Source of the DNA: Clavelina lepadiformis | Lineage: Eukaryota > Chordata > Ascidiacea > Aplousobranchia > Clavelinidae | Reading direction: 5' to 3' | DNA length: 64,000 nt | Assembly: GCF_947623445.1 (NCBI RefSeq) | Contig: NC_135241.1 | Span: forward strand, 21,702,501-21,766,500 | In this document: in pieces, positions 35,732 through 49,409 of the stretch | How the letters are laid out: each line of letters begins with the position of its first letter | Numbering within the stretch: the first letter of the stretch is position 1 | Notes under the pieces: generated by a model | Told to the model about the DNA's origin: nothing | What the model saw: the letters and a program-made list of their open reading frames with translations, nothing else | Databases searched by the model: none | Made by a program: the position numbers and the translations under genes

Positions 35732-35853
35732 GCAAATGGAGCTGGTGTAGAATTCGCAGCATTGATCCCATTCAAAAACTTCAATATTTGATAAAATACT
35801 TAACGCAACATGTACGGTTAACAGAAAAATTAAAAAACTTGTTTTTGGATTAA
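35732..35853 (+). other. Exon-like segment b of cassette D4
   Basis: Reads GKWSWCRIRSIDPIQKLQYL, then on to KNLFLD and a stop. Kept in frame with 19562; ATC to ATT and ACA to ACG are silent. Confidence 0.3.
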
Positions 35854-35970
35854 CTCCTTGTCATCACAAGTTATAGCCTATACGCCAAAAACAATGTAAT
35901 AAGAATTCAGTTTTAAGTTAAGATTGTTGCGTTGCTACGCTGGTGAAGAGCTACCTTATTTTCTATGCAG

Positions 35971-36139
35971 GTACAGACGTGAGTACATTAGCGCTTATAC
36001 GCTGCAATATGTGAACAAGCTCGCAGCTGTTTATTGGCGGCTCAGAGAACGGAAGTTGTTCAATCATACATTTTACCGCTGGCGGTGGAAATTAGATCTC
36101 GATGAGCCAGATTCAGCTGGAATCGTGGCAGGCTGTTAA
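35971..36139 (+). CDS. Cassette D4: conserved basic exon, partial gene
   Basis: Same exon as D1 and D3, open for 55 codons to TAA, ending AGIVAGC. An AATAAA follows near 36378. Start exon not found; the unit 4 copy lacks the TATA stretch and segment a because the unit begins within the cassette. Confidence 0.42.
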
Positions 36140-36654
36140 GTTAATAGTTAGGTTATACTGAGACTGTTCTTCAGCATGCTGCTCATCCATGATACATATG
36201 CTTCACATTCCTTTATCAGTGAGCATATTATATTTCATGTTGTTTGTAAACACGCCTGCGTACGTACGTCATTTGTTTCGTTTTGATTTTTCAATTTGAC
36301 AATTTGAAAGTGTGACCTCACAATGAAGTTTGCAACAAGTTTCCTTTGATTGTTATTTCTTTATTTTAAACACATTGAATAAAACTTGCAACTGTGTAAA
36401 TGCGATTCTTGAAGTTGAAAATTGGAAGTCCTGTAAAACGTAATATCTTTTAGAAAGAATATTTTAACGTAATGCATAAAATAAGAAATAGTAAGTATCT
36501 AGCAAACCTTACACAACGAATTGATGTCTCGCGTGAACAGTAACTGTATATGCAATGATATTGTAAATCATTCGGTTTGTTTTTTCAACTTTAACTTAAA
36601 CTGTAAGAAACAGAACAAACCTTATTTTCATGTCATAAAACTGCCTCGGGTCTG

Positions 36655-37188
36655 CTACAAGCCAACTACGCCATCGTCAACCACATCGTCTATGCGTTAA
36701 GTAATAAACAATTTAGAAAAATTTTGAATAATTAAATTGGTAAAGTAAAAGAAATAATGAACCTGAGTTGAATAAAAGTACTGTACATGTTGGTTTAATT
36801 TGAAAGTTTCACCAAAACATAGTTTTACAGCAGTTTGTTACGTTGAGCAATATGTAGATGTTTTCTTTAGCCTCAACTATCAAACAACTTACTGCCGTCC
36901 ACAAACCTGAAAGGTAAACAAATCAAATAAATTTCAAAATAATCTTAAGATACCACACATAACTGCGACATCAAACTTGTCGGCATATCAAATGTCTTAA
37001 ATCTAAAGGCCCTGATTGATGTGTTTTACTAAACCGATTCATTCTTACATGCTTTCATCCAATGATTGGTGATTCGCTTCAAAGCTTTTTTCCACTTTCT
37101 TCACAACACCTCTTCTTCTTCACCAACCTTCAGTGGTCGTGGTAAGCAAAAGGCACATCAGCAAAGCAACGATGATTACTTTATTCAT
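36655..37188 (-). pseudogene. Peptide gene B4 with a stop right after the signal peptide
   Basis: Exons 37049-37188, 36893-36906 and 36655-36689 match B1-B3 in length and splice sites. The signal-coding DNA is identical, but after 22 codons TGA occurs at 37120-37122 where B1 and B2 have GGA, and the residue before it is Trp. The remaining frame is still open and keeps the acidic tail. As read, the product would be little more than the signal peptide. It is either a recent pseudogene or a sequence error. Confidence 0.65.
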
Positions 37189-39564
37189 TTCTGTCTCACT
37201 TCAAGTTTTTACACTTCCTGATATTTTGTCTTACGTAGCCTAGATATTAAACTTGAAATATGAATAACCCCATCATACGCTTTTTCATTAAAACCAACGC
37301 GATTGCGAAAAGTCTGTGCATGAAGAAAGGCTTACTAGGGGAAAGTCTCCCATAATAGGACACTTGTAAGAAAATTGCTCACACTCAGAAACACGATTTT
37401 CTTTGGCTAATCTTTTTTCGGGTATGTTAGATATGACATCGTTTGGAATTAAGCGCAGGAGTTTTAATAACTTTTTTTGTTATTTATTGAGTTATTTATA
37501 AAATAAAAATGAATCTTTTGCCCCATCTTGCATAACCATGATAAACCAAGATGGGAGAGCACGCATAAATCTTTGATAGCAAAACCTTGCTTTAATTAAG
37601 CCGAAATCTTAGAAAATTTGCCTTTAAAATAAGATTGCTTAACCTTAAAACAAAATTTGAATTGATTTTGCAAAGTTTAGTTGTCGAACAGACGAATAAA
37701 TTGATTGAGACAGACAGAGAGACAACGCAAGATGATCTTCTAAAATTTTGTGTGTCCATTTCTTTTGTGGGTCCTTTCAGCGATTACAGTTGTTAAACAG
37801 GAAAAAGAACTAGTTTTACTTGGCAAATTATGGCATGCGAGCTTTATTAAATTTTGCTTGGTATATACTGTAGGCCACAATGTCAAAGTATTTTGTTTCC
37901 ACTTCAGGTATAGGTAGACCTCATAATTTACCAACTAAATCTGTAGATGTGTTTATTTGAAAATGCTACCAATGCTTTTTGGTTGCGTTGTATATATGCC
38001 GTCCTGTTAAAATCGATTTTTTTTAATTTATAAGATGATTTCTAAAATATGATAAGCGCGTCAGATTTTGTGGAAAAACAAATTTCCCATGTAGCCTAAT
38101 ATTTTGTCTAACAGACAAAACGTTGTGTTCATTCTATGTAACCTCACGTGTTTTGTATTTTTTTCGTTGGTATCATAATAAATGTTGATGAATTTTAACT
38201 TGGTACAAATACAAACACACTGATCCAAACTAAGTCGAACGTAATAAAAATATAGAAATCGGTTTCACCACTCTAAAGTATAACGCTAGCTAGTTCATCA
38301 AGTCGAGACAATGTATCCCATCTTAAAGAAGCCATTACACTGTCAATAAACGGTTGCTGAATGACAAACCGCCAAGTCTGCCAATGTTCAAGTTATCACA
38401 TATTAACTCATGTCTTTTAGTTGTTAATATAACAAAAACCAAAACATAACTAAAACCTAGTTATGAAGCAAAACATCCAAGTAGATTTTAAAATTTGGGT
38501 TCGTTTTTTTTCGATAAAAATAACTTAAAACACAAATTAAGCTAGTTTTTCGTTAATATGTCAAAAGAAAAGTGAAAACATAATGGATTTAAAACAAAAG
38601 TCCATTTGGTGCCACTTTATGGCTGAAAACAATTATGGCGATGCCTCATCTTGTGCTATGTGCCATCATGGGCGACTTTCCTCTAATGCTAAATAGTTGC
38701 AGTACATCCTACCTCTTGCCCTAAGCACAGCAATGTGCAATGAGTAAAAGTAATACCTAAATCTGCTTTCAATGGTAGTTTTTAAGCTCTTTGTATACGC
38801 TTTTTTTGTAGGAAGTAGACTGCAGACGTTTTATCCTGTAAATTTCTCCAAAGCTGTTTTCCTTGAAATCGATACCAGGAAACACATGTTTTGCTAAGTA
38901 AGCTGTCATAGGCAATAAGGCTATATGAAACTTTAACAAAATACGTGGTGCAAACTATTTCAAAAAGAATTATTTCTGATTATGTTTGTATATAAGTTTC
39001 TTGCATATTAATATGGCATTAAAAACACTTAGGCCTATTCTCTTTCGGCGTGGAATGGGGCCAACTTAGGCTAGGATCAATCGCAGCGAATTTAAAGATC
39101 TTTCAGTTTTTATGTTTGAATTGCCTGGACACAGCGTTGGTGATACCAATTGAAATTGTAGCCTAAAGGGTACTACTTACTGGATTATTTCCTTCTTGCG
39201 AATGGTGTTGTCAACAAACAGTTAAATACTCGAGTGCGAGGATTTTCTAGCTGGTAGGATCAGTTGAGAAAGATAGAAGAATGCTTTTGATGAAGATGCT
39301 TTTGAGAAGAATGCCAGGAGTGTCTAAGGGATGGAACTGAGAAGAATTGTTTTGTGTTCGGTTGATCCAGGGTTACTATCTGTGGAGAGACGTCTTAAAA
39401 ATCGTCTGTTTGCATCCTTCGTATCTGAACGACAGCTGTTACGAAATTCTAGCTGTGATGTATGAAAAGACAACGATCTTTTTCAGCAAGTGGACGTGGC
39501 ACCCTGCCGCTAGCTAGCGGCCGGGATGGTGAACCCTGTGTTCTATGTTTTCGACCTTTGATAT
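37189..39564. other. Unit 4 tail and unique spacer
   Basis: Up to about 38745 this repeats the unit tail with the GGGGAAAGTCTCCC motif (37338-37351) and the hairpin (37522-37555). From about 38750 to 39564 the sequence is unique in the window and no gene could be supported. Confidence 0.45.
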
Positions 39565-40225
39565 GGGATCACGACATATGACCGTGAACAAACTCACCGG
39601 CGACAACTGGTAGTGGACAACTGACCGGCAACAAATTGGCCGGCGATCAAATTAACCGTGACGTAAATTGGCCGGCGATAAAATTAACCGTTGATAAATT
39701 GGCCGGCGATCAAATTAACCGGCGACAAATTGGCCGTCAAAAGGTCAAAATTCTAATTCACTATCTAGTCGCGCATCAGCTTTAATCCCAGCCAATTAAG
39801 TATGTGTATTGCAGTCAAGGTTGACTGATTTGTCAAATAACAGTTTGTGTAAATTTTAGTGCCCTTATTATGTAGTGTCATATGTGTTTGCAGTGAACTT
39901 CTTTTAATGTTGTTACTCGTATTTCTCGTATTTCCGGAAATATTTCTGTTTATTATAAAAAAACAATTTTTTTAAAAACAAAGGAAATAGTTACAAACAA
40001 ATTTACAAATTTACTTTACATATCATATACTACCATCAACTTAAACACAATAATTCAGCACTTGCACGGTCAATTTACCTCCCGGTCAATTTTCATTCCG
40101 GTAAGTCTGTTCCCGGTTAGTTTGTTCGCGGTCAATTTACATCACAGTCAGTTTGTTCGCGGTCAATTTACGTCACGTTCAGTTGTCCCCGGTGAGTTTG
40201 TTCGCGGTCATATGTCGTGGAACCC
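39565..40225. mobile_element. Non-autonomous TIR element with an 8-base target duplication
   Basis: The ends are inverted repeats with CACGACATATGACCG in common; TTTGATAT flanks both sides (39557-39564 and 40226-40233). The outer ends carry repeated GGCGATCAAATTAACC and CAAATTGGCCG motifs and their complements. No transposase frame. An 8-base duplication fits hAT-like elements; up to 10 bases could be counted, which would fit Mutator-like ones. Confidence 0.75.
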
Positions 40226-40258
40226 TTTGATATAACTTACATGTATGAAGGCTGTACC

Positions 40259-40774
40259 CAGAGGTGGGCAGTCGGTACTTTGAAGGTACCGTCGGTAACA
40301 GTACTGGTACTTAGCAAAAAATGTACCGACGGTTCCGGTATTCAGTACTGTTTTAAGAAAGTAGTTCGGTACATTGTCGGTACCGGTACTTTTCGTGTAA
40401 AAGATGCTGCTGCAAATGCAATATTTACCGCTATTATGCCCCGGTAAAGGTTACTCTAGGTCAAAACATATGTCACGTTACCAGTTCGCAATTTTACTTG
40501 ACATTTCTAGATTAAAAAGATCAACAGATCCTGAAATTGGTATTAAGGATTAATTAACATGTGTTTTTGAACACGTAGGCTACTTGTTAAAATTTTGAAC
40601 TAGTCACGTGAAAAGTACCTAGTACCGGGACTGACTGAAATTTCTTGAAAATGTAATTCGGTACAGAGATTCAGTACTTTTTTTCAAAAGTACCGAAGGT
40701 ACCGGTATCGGTACTGAAAAAGTACCGCGGCACAGTAATTCGGTACTACAGCACTGCGGTACTGCCCACCTATG
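40259..40774. mobile_element. hAT-type MITE
   Basis: Inverted ends CAGAGGTGGGCAG and CATAGGTGGGCAG, rich in GGTACCGGTACT-like internal repeats. Flanking eight bases GCTGTACC and GCTATATC match at six positions. The CAGAGGTGGGC end is typical of hAT elements. No coding frame. Confidence 0.72.
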
Positions 40775-40787
40775 GCTATATCATAAT

Positions 40788-40816
40788 ATAGATATAAATA
40801 TATATATATATATATA
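40788..40816. repeat. TA-rich simple repeat
   Basis: ATATATA run immediately after the hAT MITE. Confidence 0.8.
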
Positions 40817-41362
40817 GTAGGTTACATATTTGCGTGCTGATTTTGGCTCGATGAATAGTAACACGTCACGAAAATACAATATGCTTTTTAGTATTGTCCG
40901 CTCTCAGATAACCGTATTAAACACTTCTTGCTGAGCCCTATCCCTAGTGGTCCGTCTACCTCATTCTGATAAGTGATAATCTATGTGCTCCCTGCAACAC
41001 GTGTATGACGTGTTGAAGAAGGCAGAGGCTTGTTTGTTTGTATCTGTGCAGAAATATCTTTACTTCGTATTTGTGTAGTAGAGTTCGAGCAAGGTTGGTA
41101 TGATTTACAAAAGCATAGGCCTAGAACGCGAGAGTTATGTATGAATATTAGTGAGATTTTTTGGATCTAGGCCTAGTGTACAAGAGCACGACCAGATGAC
41201 ATCACAATTTCAGTAGCTGGGGTCTAGGCTAGTATACAAAAGCATCCTGTGGTTGTGCACTTGTATACTATACCCTTACATTTTACCATATCTTACTGCA
41301 GCTGTTAAAACAAAAAATGGAATTTTACATTGAACGATAAAATGTCATTTTGAAAAGACAAT

Positions 41363-43723
<2,361 letters not shown>

Positions 43724-44460
43724 GCATAAACAGCAGAATGTCTGTCTAATGTATGTTTTGCTCTACTCGGAGAGTGACTGAGTGTGTCTGTGAACTCCTA
43801 CATATGATTTTGATGGTGGCAGAGTGGAAAGGCGGGTGTTTTTTGTTTTCTTTGGTATCATAATTTACAAGATTTTATTGCAATTTCTGTTTGATTTTAA
43901 AAAATTTTTAAAGTTGTTTCACTGATTTGTTTCTTTTTGCAGTTTACGTTGGTTTTGAATAATCTCCAAAATGCGGTAGTACTTAATAAATTATTGTTGT
44001 TTGCATGAAAACTTACAAATCATGTCATGACTCATGAGTCATGACAAATAAACCCGTGCAAGCCCAGACTGTATTTTGCTGAATGTAGTGTTGTATACGG
44101 TCAACTGCTTGAGAAAAATTATTTAGTTGCGATTTTGTTGTTTGTGTCATGTCTGTCATTATTTGTTAAAAGCGGCCAAGTACTGTTTTTCTCACACGTT
44201 TCTGGCGATAATATTACGTTCATTTTCAAGCTGTGACTTTCTAAAGTGTTTGTTTAATTAAAACTTTGAAATCAAAATGGTATGTTATTGCTGTCAAAGT
44301 AGATATTTGAGATCCGGTTATGCAGCGAAATCAAGTTTAAGCAGTTTAAGCCTGGCAACATCACCTAAGATGAGATTTGTCGGAAGAGGATTTCGATGAT
44401 ATGGAAAGTCAACTTAACTTGCTATACGTTTTTCTTCGCGACAGAATAAATCTTTCGGTA

Positions 44461-44820
44461 GGGTGATCAACCGTCATATACGCCGTGCATTTTAAAACCC
44501 TTTAAGGAACCTAGTCAATTTGTGCAAGAAATTATGCAAAGAAGTTCCAAGTTTTAGCAGATTAATTTGCCAGGCAATCTACGTTTTTGAAAGGAAAGCA
44601 AAACTGCACAATCTATAGTACACCCTGTAAATCTAAAATTTTTCAGGAGAGCATTCCCTCGGACCCCATGCGATAGATTACTACGACTCTTGCACTTTTA
44701 ATTGGCTGCAATAACTTTCACACAATTGACAAAATGCTCTCCTCTGCAAAAAATATATTGCATCCGTTCTGAATCAGACTGAGACTGTTAAGTATTTCTT
44801 TGAATTGAAGTTGGTCACCC
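44461..44820. mobile_element. Small TIR element between AK6 and RGS, copy 1
   Basis: 360 bases with ends GGGTGATCAAC and GTTGGTCACCC, flanked by TA on both sides. No coding frame; probably a MITE. The copy at 55565 has GGGTGACCAAC, improving the match of the two ends. Confidence 0.5.
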
Positions 44821-45434
44821 TATACTGACTGGCTAGTACTTGAACTTGCAGAAAATGAATGCTTCTATGGAAGGTTTATTTTTATTTGCAATATAAACAA
44901 AAAATTCTGGTAACGTTGTTGTGAGCTGTGGTGCCAAAGAAATACGTACTTGACTTGCAAATACTGCGCTTGTAAATCGCAAAATGCTAAACAAGTGACA
45001 TTCCAATCTAAGACGTCCAAGTAGTATTGAGCTTCCTGCTTGAGCTATTATCGCAAAATAGTTAAAGCAATTTTATTAGGCTGTTACAACGGCTGCAAGA
45101 CTTCCATAACTCTGGCATGGAGAGGATACGGCGCCGTTTTTACACCAAGAGCGCGCGAAAAGTCAAACCTCGTCCCATTAATTATCTCTTTCGCAGGCTT
45201 GCGATAGCATTTATTATTTCTGTCAATAACCCCACTTCTTACTGCGAAACGGAAACACAGCAAGTGACAAACGTTACTCTGACTTATATAGCGAACAGCT
45301 GAGTGCCAGTGACATGTATAAAGCACTTAGTTCTTGCATCAGCCCACGTAGGTTATAGTTTTGTAGCAGAACAATTGATTGAGAAGATTGCAATACTTGC
45401 GGCTTACAAGCTAGTAGTCTATAGAAATAAAATC

Positions 45435-46777
45435 ATGGTTTGGAAAGCGAGCGGTAGCAACAGTGTGGCTATTACAATTGCTTCAGAAGAATTTACATTT
45501 CAACAGGCAAGTTAGCTCGAAATTTGATGTCGTCATTTATATAACAACAGTTTGAACGGTTTTCAACTTGAAAACTTCTAAAAATTTTAGACCAACGCGG
45601 GACATCGTGTTGAAGAGCGACGACCGGCACAAACCAGCAGCTCCTTATACGTAACAAATCAATCGACGTCATTACGCTCTACCGATGACGAAATGAAGAC
45701 GTTATCATACCATCGTGTGAATACTACACCCATGAAAAAGTCTTTCGTTCGACGGAACGCAATGAAAACCAGGGTGACTTCGTTAAGGTAGAAGTCGTAA
45801 TTTTAAACCTGCAACGTTTACTAAGGAGATATATAACGTGTGTAGGCGTAAAAGTCACCTAATATTTGAAGACTATGATTTGATTTAGATCTTATGATTT
45901 AACTTTTTCCAACGACTTACGTAACGTTTATAGAGTTTCAAATATTTACATTGGTTCAATATTCAGAAAACGAATGATGAAGACGAATCAGCTTTTCGAT
46001 ATCTTTGTTGCAAATAAGCGTAAGTTTTATCGTTTATCGTCTACTAAGCTGGAAGGTGCCTGGTCCTGTGGTTGTGGCCGTTTTTATTACAGGTTGTCTA
46101 GAAATGTCTGATCTAAACTTTGGAAAATTTTTGTGAATTTTTTTTGTGAATTGTCAATGATGTTTTGACAGTTGGCCTTTCTGCTTTTCGGAGTTTCCTT
46201 GAATCGGAATTCAGCAAAGAAAACTTCGATTTCTGGATCGCCTGCGAAAAATACAAGACCTTGAAGAAACCGTGTCTCGTAAAGGAAGCTCAAGAGATCG
46301 TAAACCAGTTTTTGTTGCCAACTTCACCAAACCAGGTTAGTGGTGTAGGCTACAGATCACTTTCATACCATACAGCGGCGACTTATTGCGAATAATAATC
46401 CTATAACTAAGTTATATATAGGCCTAATATTATATTTCTCCACTATTCCGACTCTTTGTGACAAACGTCATTTTAAGGTCAATATTTCCTGGCTGACACG
46501 CAAGTTTGTGCTGATCAAAGCCGAGGGAGGGAGGCGCGACGCATTTCAGCGCGCCCAAGAACGAATTTACCAGTTGATGAGCGAAGACTCCTTCCCACGA
46601 TTTTGCTCCAAATATCCCAGTCTTGTTTCTCACGTCATCGAACTTCATAAAATAACAAAAAAAAAACCGGAAAAAAGTTTTAACAACAACCTTGAAAAGC
46701 CTATGTGCTTCTCTCCCATTGCATGTAAAGTAACCCTCAGGCGGACGTCATGTATTGTGAGAAAACAGGCACCTTGA
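45435..46777 (+). CDS. RGS-domain protein, copy 1 (261 aa)
   Basis: RGS proteins speed GTP hydrolysis by G-alpha subunits. Exons 45435-45506, 45591-45787, 45967-46019, 46172-46335 and 46478-46777 join in frame from MVWKASG to TGA. The RGS domain covers about residues 98-215: LFDIFVANKLGLSAFRSFL, FSKENFDFWIACEKYK, then after a splice VNISWLTRKFVL, FQRAQERIYQLMSEDSFPRF. The N-terminal 90 residues are Ser/Thr/Arg-rich with no domain, and the C-terminus is basic. The first intron uses a GC donor (CAG then GCAAGT). A domain plus short flanks resembles the small R4-type RGS proteins. A TATATA stretch lies near 45285. Confidence 0.88.
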
Positions 46778-48238
46778 GTTTAGCCTAAACCCGCAAAACT
46801 TGAGAATAAGACTTTTTCTTTGAAAGTGTGGGGAGTTTACGCTAGTTTGGTGCTTTATACATACTTTACGGACCTGGGTTTCATTAATCTCTTTGTACAC
46901 TGCCAGCATGCTTAATTATCTATATCTTTGCAGTGGAAGTCTTCAGTAATTGCTGAACTAAACACTTTCTGCCACTTTCATCACAAGCATGCTCTAACAA
47001 ACACAAGCTGTGATAAAAAGATTGATAAAAAGAACTTATACAAAAGCAAATAATCATGTTAGTATGTTTGTGAAGTTTTATTTTATGTTCTAAAGCTTAT
47101 TAAGTTTAATTTAGGGCGAGTCACTTGATGTTCGAAGACTAAAATTTACAGCCTTGCGTTAGTTTCCTCTCGACCTACATACTGTACTTTCATGACTATT
47201 CAGTCACTATTGTCACAAATCACTGTTGTTTGATGTAAATTGATGATTACCAAATTTTTCTAACCTCTTTGTTTGTTACTTGATTCATCTATTTTCAATA
47301 TTCTAACTAAGTAACTAACATTTTAATATTCTAATTCTAACCAAACTGGAACCCACCCGGGGAATAGAGTTTGATCAATGTCTACAGCATATAGGCAGCC
47401 AACTTTTCACTACAGTTTGGTCGCAAAAATGTCATAGCTTCTATATATACTTGTTGTTATACATTATCATCGAAGACCTCGTTTTCATGCTGACATTAAA
47501 TTAGTTTAAATTCGTCGTGGGGAAAAAAGTAACGGTACCAGGCCAGCTCCCAGTTCGTTGGTGTAACCGTTCTGCTCGTTACCGCTGTTTTCCGTAATTA
47601 TCCCCGATTATTGAAATTCAAGTTTATGAATAAATATATATATAAACTGTATTTTCCTTTTGAGGTTTTATACCAACCGGTTATAAAAAGAAAGAATCAA
47701 GAAACAGGCTAATGTTACACCAGTAAATAATACTGTTACTGAATGATTTTGTGGTTTTGTATAGCTGGTACTGGCTACTAATTTATTATCATAATTGCTA
47801 GATTCAATATCTGTAACAACTTACGTAAGAAGCACATGTGGTGCTCAAACACAAGTTAGTAGTTAGTACTTGGCTGCCATTCCATATAATTCCATAGTTG
47901 TAGACTACTATTTTCGTGTAATTACGAAGATTGTAAACCTACAGTTTTTTGTCGCGACAAAACTGCTTTTCTCAAAACGTGTTGCGTAAGATGTTTTACA
48001 ATTCATAACATTGCATATTTATTACATTTTCAATTCAAACAAAATCAAAACCAGAAATTCATACGAACACATGTACAAGTTCTCAAAAAAAACTTCATAA
48101 ATTTTTCCAATAGCAATTAATAACATAAAAAACACTACCTTTGTTTTAATCAACCCAGTATATAAAAGAATTAAGAAAAACTTCACCGGGTTTCATGTCG
48201 AATGTTCTCCGACGTAATTCGGTTAGGCATTTCCTATC
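46778..48238. other. Convergent spacer between RGS and the receptor-like gene, copy 1
   Basis: No gene seen. AT-rich, with AATAAA on the + strand near 47627 that could end the RGS transcript. It matches the second copy almost base for base. Confidence 0.5.
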
Positions 48239-49332
48239 TTATACTCCATGAAAGTCGGATTTTGTATTGACCGTTTTTTGAAGGCGAATAGCCTGGATTC
48301 TTTCCGGTCGTGGAGGTATTTCTGGAGTGGAAAATGATAGACACCATGGAGCCAACCTGCTTTTCCAGTCTTTAAAACCAAAAAGGGTGAGAAGCAAGAG
48401 CGCGACCGAGTAAGCAGCATGAGTTGTTACGTGGACCAAGTTGTTGCGAGTTATCAAAGGAGTCGTAAGGGAGAAGGTGTCAATGACGATGATAAGGATG
48501 GCGATCACGAAAGATCGTTTTATCACGGCCAAAACCTTACCATCGCTTGAAGAACCGTTGTCTTTATTTGCTAAAGTTAGGGCTGATGCGCGGCTTTTTA
48601 GGATTGGATGAGCAAGGAGGGCTGCAATCAATAAATTCAATGCAATAACAGATCCGCTGAGTGAGTACAAGATTCCGCCTTCAATGTCCTTCCCTTTGAC
48701 TGCTACACAAGGAAGCTTGCCTTGATATTTTTCGTATTTAACCAAAGTTAACAACAGCACGGGATTTCCGAGTTCATTAAGACACAACCAAACAAAAGAG
48801 AAAGAACTTAAAAATCGTGTGATTGGCGTCGTGAGATGGCGCGTTTGCTTCTTCACATAGAACGATCTCTGCCTCGACCAGAGAGAGAAATACACAGAGA
48901 AATAAAAGCATGTCAGTAAAGGCTTTCCAATATTCTTAATTAAGTTGCAATTGTCGCTGTTTTTCATATGGAGAAGTATTTGCAACGGCAACCACCGGTA
49001 AAATGTCCCCAGAAAAAGACTGGCGGTTGCGACCAGGCAAAATATTCTTGGAAACTGGCTGTAAGCATATTCTGTGAACTTATTATTGTTGAATATTTTC
49101 TTCTGCTGGGTTTTGTTACCTTGTTTTCTTGCTGATTTTTTTCATACACACACAGAGCAACGAAGATATACAATGTTATTGCCGTGGTAACCAGAAAGAG
49201 ATAAAAATAATACGTTTTTGAGAAATTTGTAATCCAGAGTTGAAAGCTGAAATTTCCCTCGCCAACCTCAGTTTTATTCTCCAAAGAAACTGTTGTCGTT
49301 TCTACCAACGCAGAAGGTTTTGTGGTAAACAT
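48239..49332 (-). pseudogene. Seven-transmembrane receptor-like gene, copy 1, frameshifted
   Basis: A single-exon frame starting MFTTKPSALVETTT at 49332 encodes the N-terminus and first transmembrane span. It then shifts at a run of seven T (49136-49142), where copy 2 has eight. The remainder, to the stop at 48239, carries the other spans. Features of the whole: three N-glycosylation sites before span 1, seven hydrophobic spans, and Cys residues placed before span 3 and between spans 4 and 5 as in the usual receptor disulfide. There is no DRY or NPxxY motif. A TATATAAA lies 50-60 bases before the start on the minus strand. The family is not recognised. The frameshift may be real or a homopolymer error. 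Confidence 0.65.
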
Positions 49333-49401
49333 TCTAAATCTTGTCCGCACTCGTCAAATACGCTGCTTGATAAGTGAAGTTTCAATGGAAGCTTTTTTCA
49401 A

Positions 49402-49409
49402 TTTATATA
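49402..49409 (-). promoter_or_regulatory. TATA box of the receptor-like gene, copy 1
   Basis: Reads TATATAAA-like on the minus strand, about 55-70 bases before the ATG, and is present in copy 2 near 60507. Confidence 0.45.

Noticed and set aside
45084-45326. Overlapping 60-80 codon frames on both strands before RGS, repeated at 56188
   Set aside because: Both copies are near-identical because the DNA is duplicated; no splice sites or domains. Probably promoter region of the RGS gene.
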